A stretch of DNA of 64,000 nt from Lichenostomus cassidix (GCA_008360975.2 CM039179.1:57450666-57514665); one strand, 5' to 3'. Shown: positions 14,101 through 28,010, counted from the stretch's first letter. A program made the numbers and translations. The notes: generated from the sequence alone by a model not told the origin.

Positions 14101-17100
14101 CTGTTTCATTTTTCTTTTTAAACATGGATTTCTTTTCAAAGGATGGCACTCATCTCTGTCTTGTATAATCACCTGTGCACATTTATATCTTGGTTGTATA
14201 TTTCCTACAAATTACCTGTATAGCACTGTAAAACAGTGCAGTTTGAACATTTTCTGAGCACTTTTTTAATACACATGCTCCCTGTGAAGATGATGGTGGG
14301 TAAATTGCATAGTTATGCAATAGATCTGTATTTCTTCTTTACGCCTACGAATTAATGTAATTTAAGTGGATTCCAGTTACTTTCTGGATAGGGCTTAGTT
14401 TAATTTATGTCCGTGCAGTTCATTTTCCCATACAAATCTGAATTTTTGGCTACGAAATCAAATAATATAGCTCCCAGACAGTGATTTTAGACCTTCTCCT
14501 TTCAAAAATTAATTAAAATGAAGCATGTAGTTTTACATGTCAGTATTAGAAGGGAGGTCAGCAACTAACAAAAAAGTACCATACATATCATGTATCTGAT
14601 CCTGCCTCTCTTAATTATCTTTAGCATCAGATAAAGTTCAATGACACTCTTCAGTGCCCTGGATATTAACATCAGAATTAGAAACAGTGACACAATCTGG
14701 AGGAAAAACCTTGGTGATACACCCAGCAGCAGCAGCAATCACTGCTAAATACACTAGAAATATAGGTATTAGTGACCTTTTCTTTAATGTGAAAAAATGG
14801 TATCTACTGAGGTCAGGGCATGTTACTTCACCAAGTACACCAATGCCAAGATTTCAGCTTGTGTGTGCTTTGCCAGGATTGACCAACTACCATTAAGGAT
14901 AAGGAAGCATGGGAGGTAGGGAAGATTTTATTATTTATTCATTATACTTATTCTTTCCAACCACAATGGTCCATAAGTCCTGCTGTATGCTGAGAAATAA
15001 GCACTATCAGTTATGGATACACTGTTTTCAAAGGCAATTTTGTAATTTTCCATATTTTTCCACTCTTATAGGACTTTTCTTTAGTAGCTGCATGGGAGAG
15101 GAGATGAAATAAAATTTTGGAAGCATATTTTATTATTCCATGTCTACAAACATGCATCACAAAAGACACAAAAGATATTCTACTGGAGCATGTGGTTATT
15201 GTTTAACACAATCCACAAGTCATTAAGTACAGTAAATAATTTACACATCAGAAAATTGATTGTTACTCATAAATGATTTCAACTCCTCTTTATTAGATTT
15301 TCAAGTGTTTTTCACTTTCAATAGTCAAATATGCTCAGTTTGAAAAGCCTTGAAGGCATCTAGAAAAGAAACTTGGTATATTTCAATTGTTAGCACCCTT
15401 CTTTGTGCACTGAATTTATCCAATACAGTACCCAGGGTGATGGCAGAGACAGGGGTCTCTTCAGGTAACTGCTTTCAGTTTCATCTCAGTAGGAATTTTG
15501 TTTGTAAGAAATGTGAGGGGAATATGGATTAAAATGAGCGCAAATCTCCCCCCCACACCTCCTGCTTCCTTTTCTACCTAAAGGTCACAATGTTCTAGAT
15601 CGGACAACTAAGGTGAAACCAGACTTCAGTCTGAGAATAGCAAACAAGTTAAAATAAAAGGTATTATACCCCAGTATGAGCTGGATTAGTAGATAATCTT
15701 TCATATGGAATAGTAGATTGGGAATAAAAGGATGGATGAATAACATTGATGACTTTACTCTTTTTCTTAATTTACTGTCTCTAAAACCTACATAAGTTTT
15801 ATATGTTATTGGCTCTTTTGACCTAAATGCTTAGTTAAATTCAGGACATTGGGGCTGTTTCTGTTAGGAGGAGAAATTAATAATGAGGTCAAGTGGAGGT
15901 TTTTAGCCATAATTTAAAAATTTAATAAAAAACTTCTCAAATATCTTTTCTCGTTGGATTGTCACGGATTGTGTGGATTTCTGATATTTCTCAGCCACTT
16001 CTTTCAGATTGTCCTACTATTTTTCCCTGCTGAGTTCACCACCAAAACCAATATAATTTTTTTTCATGAAAATTGTCTGCCTACTTGTTGAACATGTATC
16101 TATATTTTGCCAGGTACTAGGTACAACTGTTCTGTGGTGTCAGCATTTAGGTTACTTAAGGAGTTTAAACTGGTTGAATTATACTAAAAGTAAGGCAAAA
16201 GCTATTATGTCTTCCCAGTATATTGAGAATTCTGACTGAGTATCAAAATTGTACCTTATTTTCTCTTTATTTGAATACAAGTAAAAATAAATATTGTCTA
16301 TTGAGAAATATTCTAAAGGTTTTATATTTCAGAATAAGCACGACAGTGGTCTCATTTGGGAAGTCACACCTTCAGGAATCAAGCAAGGTATTGATTGTTC
16401 CAACCAATTACATCACCATCTGAAAATGTAATTAAAAAGAGCTTTTGCACAGCTTACTGTGTGACTAACCATGAACAAAGAAGTGCACACAGGGGGACAT
16501 ATTTTGCAGTCCTTAATGAAACCAAATCCTGTTGTTTTCAGTGGTAGTTCCACTCAACTAAGAACCACAGATTTCAGCCTATATGCTATAACACACAAGG
16601 AAAGTAGTGGCATCAGAGATGATTTTAGATGAATATATGTGTGAAGGAAATAGAGGAAAAAAGGAGCACTTCATTCTACATGGAGTTTTACATATTCTTC
16701 TTCAGGTTAGAATATCGTTCTCTTGCTGTGAGGATTTATACAATACTGGAAAATAAGAGAATAAAAGTTTCCTGCCTTTTTGCTTACTTCAACAATTTGT
16801 AATATTTTCTTAGTTATTGCTCTGAATTGAGATTTTAATGTTGGATAACATGAAACATCTCCCCAAACCTATAAATTGGATGCCTGTATTTAGCTCTCTA
16901 AACTCCATTCATTACTTGAGGATGAACTGAATTGCTTGACTAAACACCTACTGCCATACTGTTCAAAATGAAATAATCTGCATAGACTGGTAGATATGAC
17001 AGCAGAATCTATGGGAGCACATTCTGGAGCAACAGACTATGAAGATTTTCCTAGAGTATGGAACCCCCTTTTTTTTTAATGCAACAGAGCTGAGCTCTAG

Positions 17101-17659
17101 GTACTCCACTTGTTATCACATTCCAGGAATCAATCTTTCTGCAGGCTCGATACCTTTGGAGATATAAGAGTACATCCAATTGGTTGTTTTATTTAGTCAA
17201 AATACCTGAGTACATTTCAAGGGTTCTTCTTTCTGAGGCCTCTATCAGCAGTAGCAGCATGTGTCAAGAAGCTGAAGCAGGGACCAGAGAATTCATCACA
17301 CATATCTCTACCAGCCAGCAGTGTTCTGGCTCCTCTCTGAATGGAGCAAACAGTAGAGTTTGAAAGTCCCTATCCTTCAAAAGTGTCTGTGACTTTTCCC
17401 ATTCCCTTGTACAGTTTGAATATTGTTGTGTCATGGCAACAGTGATGCTTTGATACAACAGTTAAGGCAGCTACTGAGTGAAAAAATGATGTAATTTTAC
17501 AGGGTCAGAGATATAAAAAAACCCCACACTGTATTAATGAATAAATAAATAAAATTTCTAAGAATTAATAAATCATTATATAGACACCATGTTTTATTCT
17601 CAGTACCTGAGCCTATACTACCTGTGAGTAGTAACAGAAGTTGAGTTGTATCACAAATA
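11171..17659. other. AT-rich non-coding DNA, no gene recognised
   Basis: No coding region, RNA gene or clear mobile element. The stretch 13680-13960 is locally richer in G and C and has the feel of an eroded LTR or repeat, but no ends or duplications could be defined. Short open frames (for example 14654-14896) lack motifs. Confidence 0.5.
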
Positions 17660-18212
17660 GTATGGGCAGCAGGCCTCTGGAAGAGATTTTCCTCTGTACT
17701 CAGCAGCACTGAGGCTGTAGTTCAGGTCCTGTGTTCAGTTTTGGGTCCCTCACAACAGGAAAGGCATTGAGGCGCTGGAGAATGTCCATAGAAGGGCAAT
17801 GGAACTGGTGAAGGTTCTGCAGCACAAGTCTGATGAGGAGCCACTGAGGGAGCTGGGATTGTTTAGCCTGAAGAAAAGGAGGCTCAGGGGAGACCTTGTA
17901 GCTGTCCATACCTACCTGAAAGGAGATTGTGGAGGTGGGAGTCTATCTCTTCTCCCAAGCAATAGGACAAACAGAAATGGTGTCAAGTTGTGCCAGGCAA
18001 GGTTTAGATTGGATATTAGGAAACATTTCTTACCTGCAAGGGTTATGAAGCACTGGAACAGGAAGTGCTTGAGTCACCATCCCCTGAGATATTTAAAATA
18101 TGTAAGGATATGGTGCTCAGAGATTTAGTGGTGGACTTGGCAGTGCTAGATTAATAGCTGGATTCAGTGATCTTAATGGTCTTTTTCTACCTAAATGGAT
18201 CTATGATTCTAC
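17660..18212 (+). mobile_element. CR1 LINE 3' end (end of ORF2 plus 3' UTR), plus strand
   Basis: CR1 is the dominant avian non-LTR retrotransposon, and most copies are 5'-truncated, as here. Recognisable landmarks in order are CTGAGGGAGCTGGGATTGTT (17843 onward), AAAAGGAGGCTCAGGGGAGA, the CTACCTGAAAGGAGATTGT segment, TTTAGATTGGATATTAGGAA, GAGTCACCATCCCCTGAGA, and the 3' tail GATCTATGATTCTA ending at about 18212. A 109-codon open frame remains (17799-18128) and reads the degraded C-terminal part of ORF2. It is a fragment of a dead LINE, not a host gene. Confidence 0.92.
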
Positions 18213-19938
18213 AAAAAAAGGGAGAATACTTAATTGCTGTTTGAAAAGGGCTTTCATTCAGAATCACATACACCTCACCAGAGTAAGAATCCTTTGTGGT
18301 GAGAGAGAAATGCTTTGAAGGAATCAGCTATAAAGAACAATTTCAATTCATGGTCCTAAACAATGTAAAAAAATGAGTCAAGCAAAACTTTCCCTAAATG
18401 TAAATCTCAATGTAAATCTCCTTTGTACTAGAAAATTTAAAAAAAACCCAAAAAAATTTTTAAAAAACACAAAAAAACCAAACCAGAAACAAATCCACAA
18501 CCAAAAAAAAGCTCCCTGCAAACAATCATTTCCAGAGTATAAGCAAATGAGTCTGCAGGATAATCATCTAAAATTATTCTCTTGTGTCTGAGACGATTTT
18601 ATCACTCCCCGAGCCACTTGTTCCCTACATTTCACTTGGGAAACAGAGTAGCATTACAGACATCTGCCACAGAGGAATAAGCCCATAGCACCAAATTTTG
18701 CATTAAAAAACTCCTGAAAATCTTGAAAGGTGTGTCATAATTAGTTTTGATATGTAATTAAGTTGTTTTCTTGGCAAGTGTCTTCCCCCTTCAGGTTTAC
18801 AGACTCTTGTACAATTTTCAGATGTATTAATTGTATTTCAGAAGAAAAAAAATCTATTTGGGGAGTTAAATAGTTCCTGACATGAACTTGCCTATATTCA
18901 TGTAAATACCATTAAAAAAGTATATGTCCCAGAAGCTGTAGAGGAATGAGATTTTGTCATCCCAGGAGTACATTTCATTTTCTATTCAAACCTATACTTG
19001 GTTAATATATTGTAACAAGATATTAGCCTTACATTTTAGAAATTAACCAAACACATAAACCAATTTGATCTCAGGACTCTCAAGACCAGTGGAACATGGG
19101 GATTGCACACAGCAAATCACAGAAATAGCACTGCATAGTGGAAGAATGCTTTCTAAGACACTATTTATGGGGAGAAGGGCCTGATTGCATTGATAGAATC
19201 TGATTAGTTAGCAAGAGAAGATGAGTTTTTATCTCTTGGGCCTCAGAGAGAGATTGTAGTGAAGGAAGACTTAATGTAAGGAAAAAAAGGGATTCTGGCC
19301 CCGTTGCAAAAGTATTAACCCCAGCAACAATCTGTGAAGCTACCTGATTCCATCTTCCTTCTAGGCATTGACCTGTGTGGCATCAATCTAACAATTTAGA
19401 TCAGGACTGACCTGATGAGGTTTTGTGAGAGAGAGAAATATTAATGATTAATGACTCAAAAAATAGGCCATTTGCTGACGATGTGTAAACAGCCCAGGTG
19501 CAGAGGGTGTGAGCACCAGAGGATGGTCATAACAAAACAGCCTTTGTTTAGTAACAAGCTGGGTTTTGAGCCACATAAGGAAAGAGACCAATAAGAAGCA
19601 GATCCTGTGAGGGAAGATAATGCTTTTTATCACACCTCAGGTGTGAAAATTCCCCTCTGGGGCAGTACAGGGGTGTTTACATATAGGCCTGAGGGTTTTC
19701 AGCCCTGCTGATGTGACACAACCAGCTCAACTACTCAGAGGCAGCTTTCATGTTTTAGAAAGTGTTATAAACCATCAGTGGTCCCAGAAATGCCCCCAGA
19801 CTAATTTCTGCGGACTTCCACTGATGGCTGGTCATGATCCACAGTGTTGCAACAGATCCACAGTGTTTCTTTAGACAGTGTAAAACTCTGCTCCCAGGGG
19901 AGGTAACCTGGGCATTCCCATGTAAACCTAAGTGTACA
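18213..19938. other. Non-coding spacer with an A/C-rich patch
   Basis: 18436-18515 is strongly A-rich with scattered C (AAAACCC and AAAACC phrases). 18398-18421 holds a 12-base tandem repeat (AATGTAAATCTC twice). No gene is recognised. The block 19480-19935 is somewhat GC-richer and abuts the solo LTR, but I could not assign it. Confidence 0.5.
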
Positions 19939-20421
19939 TGTATTACTTTGAAAACAAACCAGTGGAAGATCACAAGTCAGGATTAAAATTTAATAGGAAA
20001 AATTAAAAATAAGTGCAATAATACAAGGAAAAGCACTGACAAAGTCAGATACAACCTGACACCCTGGTAGGGTGGTGGTAGCAGTCCAAATGAAGTAGTT
20101 CAGTTGAAGCAGTGATCCTGTGAAGGTCTGGTCTCCAGCTGGAGATCCAGTAGTAGCTCTTGTCCTCTGGGAACCCAGCAGACAGCACTGCCTTGGGCAG
20201 TTCCAAGGCCAGGTTATATCCAGGTGGGAATGCTTGGCTCCTCCCTCCTGGGTGGAGCATCTCACAATAGGATGAGATAAGTCCATGAGTCATGGGGTGG
20301 ATCATTGATGGCCCATTGTCTGTTATCAGGGATGAGTCATAGCAGGAGATACCAGCTAATGGCCCACAGCTGGTGGTAATAGAATACTAAATACATCTAT
20401 ATTGTAACCTAGGACAGTATA
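19934..20421 (-). mobile_element. Solo LTR of the ERV-L-like family, minus strand, with 5-bp TSD
   Basis: The LTR itself is 19939-20416 (478 bp) and is the reverse complement of a relative of the provirus LTRs at 38470 and 43906. Shared landmarks include the TGTCCTAGGTT start (right end), the CTATTACCACCAGCTGTGGG segment, the GATATAACCTGG TATA region near 20215, and the AGTGCTTTTCCTTG segment near 20030. It is flanked by GTACA (19934-19938) and GTATA (20417-20421), a 5-bp target duplication with one mismatch. No internal viral sequence is attached, so LTR-LTR recombination has removed the body. It is clearly more diverged, and so older or from a different subfamily, than the provirus. It has only one copy of a U3 motif that the provirus LTR carries twice. 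Confidence 0.92.
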
Positions 20422-20566
20422 TTAACCCACTGAACTTTGTGTTTCATGGGCTTCCCCCACCCCTAATGGATTGAGACTACGACCATCATTTCAACCAATG
20501 GATATAGAAATTGCAACAATCAAATCTTGAAACTGCACCCACAGGTTGATCTTTCTACTCTTAGAA

Positions 20567-20754
20567 TTTCTTTTTCTTTGTCTTCTTTCTCTTCTTTGTC
20601 TTCTTTCTCTTCTTTCTTTCTTTCTTTCTCTTCTTTCTTTCTTTCTCTTCTTTCTTTCTTTCTCTTCTTTCTTTCTTTCTCTTCTTTCTTTCTTTCTCTT
20701 CTTTCTTTCTTTCTCTTCTTTCTTTCTTTCTCTTCTTTCTCTCTCTTCTTTCCT
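20567..20754. repeat. Higher-order TTTC/TTC array with a 17-bp unit
   Basis: Pyrimidine-only tract on the plus strand. From about 20630 it is a near-perfect tandem array of a 17-base unit (TTCTTTCTTTCTTTCTC), about six copies, rather than a plain tetranucleotide run. Flanking parts are more irregular CTTCTTTGT variants. Open frames here (repeating Phe/Ser/Leu) are artefacts. Long homopurine-homopyrimidine mirror-like tracts can form triplex DNA. Confidence 0.95.
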
Positions 20755-23700
20755 TATATATTTATTTTGGTGATATTTATATGCTTTTATATTTTTATAT
20801 TACTATAGATAATAATAACCAAAGTGGCTACATACCTTCTTTCTCTTGCAACCAAATTGTTCTAAAATAAACCCTGCACATATATATATATATTTATAAA
20901 CACCTATTATGCAGTGTCATTTCACTCTAATCCACCCTGAGGGATCTATTAACAAGAGTTTGAGCTATCCTCGCCTTCAGGGGCAGATCACAACCATTGT
21001 GTAGCTATTTGCAATGTTATGTATTCTATAAGGCTTTTTCATATCATCGTTAAAGGAGTAGAAAGACACTTGAGCAAAACTATTTTCTATTTTATGCTAT
21101 TTCATCTTCAAGATTCATTACTGAATAACTAAGCAGATAAAAACAATATGAATAATAAAATGAATATGCAACAATAACAAAATTTTCTTTTCTTACTACT
21201 CGTGTTTATTATTGATCCAAAATGGAATTATTAGCACATCTTTTACTAAGGACAGGGAAGAACAATTGGTAGATGTTCTTTGTGACAATAAATCTGGTAT
21301 AAGTTCAGTACCCATTTATTTTTCTAAATGCTGTATATAAGAAAAGAAAACAAAATAGAGTTATAATTTAATAGTTATAATTTGGCTTTACAACAGTTAG
21401 TGTCTAGATCATCAGCTGGCTGTAATAGTCAAAATAATTATGAAACTGTCATATATATTCTGCAGAGTTCTGTGTAGTTGATAAGTTATTGCTTTCCAAG
21501 AAAATGTGGACAATGTAAATATCTTACTTTTGAAATGAAATACCTATTACTGAATTGAAAAATAGTAATTTAAAAAGTTTTTTTGAGTTTTAATTCCAAG
21601 TTAACCACAAAATTGAGATTTCAAAGGTATACCTTGTGAACTTGACCACTTTTTTTGGAATGACTGACTATTTTTCTTCTTGTAATTAGAGAACACTAAT
21701 ACTTAAATTCAATAATAACCTGTCAGAGCTGGGTACCTGAAAGTCTCACTATTTAAGTACCAAGAGAAACCCTGACTACCATAATCACCAAAACTCTGCA
21801 AGTATTTTATAAATCTGTTCTTTCCCATTGTTTCTCTCCCGGTTGTTTCAAACTCTCACATACATTCTCCTTTTTCACTCATTTTTTTTACCTCTAAACC
21901 AGCGATTAATCCCAGTATTTTCACATGCACCATCCCCTTTAGTTGATGTTGCTGTTCAATATGCCACTTAACTGATATTCTGCCCAAACTTCTTTTTGCC
22001 TTAACTCTGATCCCTTTCTTATTTCCTTTGCTTTAGTTTTATTTCTTTCTGTTTCTCACATCTGTCTACCTGGCTGTCACCCAGCACTTAAACTATCTAT
22101 TTATTCCAGTATATTTTCCAATTTCTTGACCTTTAACCTGAGTCCTAAGCATAGTTATTGCCTAGATTTTTATTTTGTTACAATAGCCAGTATCTCCTGA
22201 GTTTTGGTTCTCTCTTTCTGACTGTGTTTGCCCTTCAACAGGAAAATAGTAAGAAATAAGAAGACTGTTGGGAGAAAATTATAATGGCACAATGGAATGA
22301 GGAAATCAAACCCATGCATCATGAAAATTCTCTTTCTTAGGGAAAACAAATATAATCTTCTAGTAATTTTTTCCAGTTACAGCGAAAAAAGGAGACACCA
22401 GCTCACAAGAGCATTTACTTATGAAATAATTATTAGAAACAGCTAGCTGTGTTTTACAAAAATGAAGATTTTTCACTCAGTACAACAACAACAGAGAAAT
22501 ATCATACAGGAAATCCTTTGCAGACCAAAATGTGAAATATAAAGATTCCAGTTAAGTTGATTATTAAAATGGAATTTGAATTTGGAATGTGTTTCAAAAG
22601 TTACTTTTTTTTAATGAAGGAAAAATTTCTGAGGGAAACACATTTTGAGTTGTTTCTTTTTCTAGAGCGATAGGGGCCATTGACACAACAAAGGTTGTAG
22701 AGTGCTAGGTGATGCAGACAGTACATGCATGACAAACACAAAAACTGTAAAGCTGCAACACATATAGGATGCAATTTAGCTCACCAAGCTTCAGCACAAA
22801 TTTATCTAGCCTGCCCTGTGTGTCAGCCATCTAAGTTTTGTGCTTACATTCCTCTTCAAATGAACAGACTTCTATTACTTACTTAAGCTGTTGATTCAGA
22901 CATACAAGACTTGTTTCAGAAACTGGAACATCTAATCCAAAATACCTAGATACATGTAGATACAACACAGGCTACATAAAATGCCTTCTAAAATAAAAGG
23001 CAGAGTTCCTCTGGAATCCCCTACTGAAGCACAAACCAGTCTCCTGCATGGTGTCTAGAACAGATTTCATTTCATCTCTCCAAAAGTGCAAGTTTGCTAC
23101 AACATAAACTGAATTGATCCTTTCACTGTATTACTGAAGCCTTGATTAAGTTGTTCACATATAAATATCTAATGCTCTTTTACATGACCTAGCATATCCT
23201 GTTACCTTAAAATTTCCTACATAGGAGATCATGGATCTCTTTTAGTCCCTATGCCATAAACACCAGCACATATGCCTTAGATGCTCTAGAGCAGTTCAAA
23301 AATCATCCACGTAGTCACTGACATCCAAATTTCTACTGACTAAAACATGCAATGAAGCATTGCAGAACATTTCTACAGAACAAAGTGAATGTAGTTACTG
23401 ATAATGCAAGAAATAATTTAAAGTTGAACTAAAAATAAGATTGGAGGACAGAACTTGTCCTGCAGAGACAAAGCAGACCATATGTAAATTTAGTTTCAAA
23501 TTAATTCCCTTCCCTTTCATTCCTTCCCTCCTTCCCTTTTTATTTTTTTAATTCCAATCTGCATTGACCAACAAATATTATTATCTCTATGTTCCAGGAA
23601 CTCAGAATATACCTTTTTGGTAATAACAAAAAGTATTAGAGAGTAAAGCCATTTTCACTTTCATGGAAAAGAAGACAATACTATCTTCAAGTTGTAGCTG

Positions 23701-26700
23701 TTTTTTTTTTGTTTTTTTTTTTTTTTTTAAGGAGGAAATCCTTTTAATGTAGCAGATTAGAACATGTCATTGCAAAAGTACTCAATATCCTATTTTTATG
23801 CATGTATGTTTTGTGCCAAAATAAAATGTTGCTTAGCTTGACATGATTTTGGAAAGCAGTTTGATTTTTGTTTGAAACATTTTCAAAGAGAAACGAGGTC
23901 TATATGAGCTTTTCTGATGAGATCTAATAATATCATTTAGAATTTGAAATTCCTAGATGGTAAAAACAGATTGACTAGACATTAATTCATAAATGAAAGG
24001 TCAAAAATATAATACCAATATGGTAGAACTTGTCAATTTAAACCTTTACAGAACATTTTTTTCTAAAAAATAATTATAATAATATAGCTAAAAACTTTTA
24101 TAAATTTCATAAATGGAATCTGAAGAAAAAGACCAAAGAAATTCAGCATGGCAGCCTCATCAAAAAGCATATGGATTCTATACAAGAGAATCTATACATG
24201 CCTTTTCCCTATTTCCATAGTTGTAGTGATTCTGACTTCTGGCAGGATCTTAGGAGACAAGAGATAACCTTCCTAAAAAAGAGAGAGAGAGATGCTTCTT
24301 GAAGTGGAATATGTGTGCCACAGATATGGAAAGGCTTAGTTTGGGCTTGTTAAAATTATTTCCTGTGTTATTATTTTCACATTGAAAATGCTTGTCCTTA
24401 GTGAAACCACAAGTGGTGCTGGTTCAGGTTCAATTTGCAGTTGAGGAGAGTTGATTTATCAGAGCTAAGCACTAATTGTTATGTGGGTGAAGAAGCCTTT
24501 GTCAGATTGGTAGAGGTATCCCTCCCAAATGAGACTCTCTCAGGGGTGCTCTGTCCTGCCTGTTGAAGTTGTCCTTTAGAGAAAGAGAGTAGTCAGAACT
24601 CACCACTATAAATCAATTTCAGCTAATTTTAAATCCAAATAAATAAAACTATGTAGGGGAAATTTCATTGAGAATTAGAGTCTTAAATTCATGTCTCAGT
24701 CAAGGCCTAATTTCCTAATTACAAAATTATGATTAAAGATTAAATCCTGCCTCAAATGTCATCAACATTAGAGGTATCTAAACTTATAAGGAAACATGAG
24801 TTTTCTTAGAGATCTCCACATGACCAGAAAAACAAGCTGGAGAACATATCTACCCAGCTCACTAAAATACGTACTTGAGTGTTCATTCGTACTGGGAGTG
24901 AACCAATAAGCATATTACAGACATTCTGGTTCCCATGGACCAAGTTTTCTGCAAAATCTATTCTGCTTCAAATATGCAGCAGATGCTGGCTTTCTGGTAA
25001 AAACCATGGTTGTGATGATTAGTGCATGAAATCAGCATGGGGTTGTACACACACTCTTGGCCAATAGCCTGGATAACACCACCTGTTAAGAAAGAATATG
25101 AGTGCACAAAATGTGTGTTTGGATTAAAAAGACAAAAATGAATGGTGTTTGTCCAATAAAATATCGTGTTAAAGAGGAAGAAGAATACTCATCCCCAACT
25201 GTCATCTTTAGGTAGGAAGACAGTGATCAGCTAGGTTAAACACTGCTCATGAATTTTCAGACACTTCTGCAGCAAAAAACCAGAAAGTTTAAAGAAAAAA
25301 ATATGTTAAAATTTTAAATTAAAAAAATCCATGGTGGAAATTCATTACAGGTGGAAAAGACTGAGATGAAGCAGCAAAAACTGCACTGGGTTTGAGCCTG
25401 CCATGGTGACCCTGCAGCACCCCATCCTCAGCCCAAGCCGCACAGCACAGTTGTCCAAAAGGGCCCCAGGAACAGCTTGCACCTGGCATGTGGGTGAGCA
25501 TGAGATCAGCACTGAGATCTCCCACTGCTGGGTGCAGGGACCTTGCAGGGACTTCCTCACACAGAGCTGGATGCGAAGCAAGTGGTAAATCTGCACTGCT
25601 GGAGAGGGGTACTAGTGACCTCCAGACCAGGAGCAGAGGAACTGCAGGGGGAGGATTAAATTGTAGAGGATTTTGGTTAAAGGAGGGTATTTAGAAATAT
25701 ATCTGTGCATATTAACAATTTGAAAGCATCTAGAGCTATGGTTTGTCAGTTGCATTACTGATACTGATCCTGAATATGCAGCTCACTAATTAATTATGTG
25801 ACACTGATAAAATTATAAACTATTTTTCTCCTTATTTTAGTTTGACTTTTCAAATGGAACAGGGCTTTTTTTTTTCCTTGAGACAGTCAGGAAGAACAAG
25901 TTTACATCCCAAAATGCCCTAATCAGTTCTGGTCTTGTAGTTTCCCTCCTTTGTTTTATGAGCAAGGGAGAAAAATACAAAGTTTGAGTCCATTTTTCAA
26001 ATAGCAGATATATCTAGAGACATATTGAGGTCTAAGGTATAAATTTCTGTTTGATATTATTTTCTATATGTCCAGGATATACTGTCCCCTACATCCAAGA
26101 AGTACATATTAACTCTATTTTAGATATTTTCAATATAAGCATTTTCGCCTGGCTATTTCTATAGTTAACACAGAGCAATGGGGTGCAATTAATTTGCCAT
26201 GTTTTATAATTTTATTTAGGGGTGAAATTAACTGCATCTTAAAATACTTAATGTTTCTGTGATTATAAGGGATTCGAATGAATTAAATTATATCTGGTCA
26301 GGTGAATACTATTTCTACTGATAACATTGTTTTTCCACAGTTCATATCATGAATAGAAGAAAATACCTGCTGGAAAAAAATGTATTAAAGGGCTAAACAT
26401 GGTGAAGTACTTTTGAACACCTTTCTGTTTAATGTTTGTTTTTTTCTGATTTCTGCAGATAGGTTATTTGGATTGCCATCCTCCAACAACCTGACTTTTC
26501 TTTCACTGTTAGAAATGTGTTGGTTTGTGATCTATCACATGGATAATAAAAAGGCAGACAATGTGATCTTTATATCCTTTTTAGGTCCAGTCCATGACTG
26601 TCACTTTAACTTGAAGGATACACGTTTGGGATGTACTGAAATATTTTCATTTTGATTTTCTGGCTATTCTAAACCAGAATATTTATTCTGGCATTCCACT

Positions 26701-27599
26701 TCATATTTGTCATGTAAAACTTTTGAATACTTAGCAATCAAGCCTAAAGATTCCTTAAAAAAATAGAGTAGAATAATGCAGTAGGATGTTTACAGTGAGA
26801 TGTGGAAATGCAGCTTTAAGCTTCTGCCCCAAATCATGCACAGAGCAACCTAAAAAAGCCTTCAGGTATTATAGGCCGTGTTAGCTCATCTGCTTAGCAG
26901 CAGAGGTCATGATGAGCACATCACCCTGGTGGTCCATTATCTCCTCATGAAATTCAGAGACCAAATCAAGGATTCTCCTCTAGTATTAAGACTCTCTACA
27001 GGATTGGCACTAACTGGCAGAAAAATTGTCTTTCCCTGCATGATCCTGACCTCCCAAGGCATTACATTTGAGAGAGGCTCTGAAACTCTTGACCAATGGA
27101 ATAAAGATCATGTGAAATATCTGACAGTATCTGGACATCTAACTGTGAAGAAGAGTTACTTTCATGCATGTATGTATTCGTGTAAGCAATGCAGGAGTAA
27201 TTGCTTCTCTTTAGCTTTCCTTAAGCTTCATATATATGTGTATAGCTTTCATATAGCCACAAAAAGGGAAGCAGCCTCCAGCCTCCTTCCCCAACACAAG
27301 AACACAAAATAAAGTAAAAAAAACCAAGCAAACTAAACCCAGAAAATCAATACAAACAACCTATAGGCTAGACAAAGAAGTAGAGGAAAAAAAGATTATT
27401 CTTCACATTTTTCTCTTTATACACATGGGGTGAGGATCAGGGAACTATTTGAGATAGAAAGGCTCAAATACTGGATTTTGAAAAAACTATTTTTACATTA
27501 CAGCTTTCTGGTTTTATTTTGAAAAATAAGTAAAAATCATGAAGTATGGAGATTGTGGATGCTGAAGAAGTCTGTTGATAGAGTCATGTTGATTCAGAT
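20755..27599. other. AT-rich non-coding DNA, no gene recognised
   Basis: Contains a short (TA)n run at 20880-20893, an interrupted poly-T at 23701-23729, and a GA-repeat patch near 24282. A GC-richer island of about 240 bp sits at 25395-25640 with short open frames on both strands, but no family is recognisable. The plus frame 26878-27312 (144 codons) shows no domain and overlaps AT-rich sequence, so I do not call it a gene. Confidence 0.5.
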
Positions 27600-28010
27600 T
27601 TGGTAGCAGAAGGGAAAGATGTGGATATTGTCTACCTTGACAGTTTGTAAAATTTCGTACACTGTGTCAAAAAATTTGTTAATAGACTGTTGATGTATGA
27701 GCTGGAGGAGAGGACACTAGGGTAGGTAGAAAACAGGCTGAATGACTCTGTCCAGTGGTCAGTGGTAGAAGGAGACCTGTCATTAACACTGTACCCCAGG
27801 ATGAGCATTGGGTCTGATGCTGCTTAACATCTTCATTAAGAGTCTGAATGATGGGGCAGAGCACACCTTAGCAATTTTCCTGAGCAAACAGTGCCCAGAG
27901 GAGTGGTTGATATGCCAGAAGGCTGTGCTGCCATCCAGAGGCATCTCAACAGGCTGGAGAAATGAGCTGAGACAAACCTCATGGACACAAGAAGCAAAAT
28001 GTTAAGTCCT
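27600..28010 (+). mobile_element. CR1 LINE fragment, reverse-transcriptase part of ORF2, plus strand
   Basis: This is an internal CR1 piece: GTGGATATTGTCTACCTTGA (27619 onward), the ACACTGTGTCAAAAAA segment, then a part corresponding to the stretch just after the reverse-transcriptase active site (CTGCTTAACATCTTCATTAA), the CTGCCATCCAGAGGCATCTC segment, and an end at AAGTCCTG near 28010. The reading frame is broken by several stops and indels. It is truncated at both ends and is dead. Confidence 0.8.

Noticed and set aside
17799..18128. 109-codon plus-strand frame as a host gene
   Set aside because: It translates the C-terminal part of CR1 ORF2 and sits inside a CR1 3' end.
20527..20808. Phe/Ser/Leu-rich frames resembling membrane proteins
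   Set aside because: Translation of the TTTC array; no coding signal.
25395..25640. GC-richer island as a possible CpG island or exon
   Set aside because: CpG is not enriched, overlapping frames are open on both strands without motif, and no splice pattern is evident.
26878..27312. 144-codon plus-strand frame
   Set aside because: No recognisable motif, no splice or promoter context, and length is within chance expectation for 64 kb.
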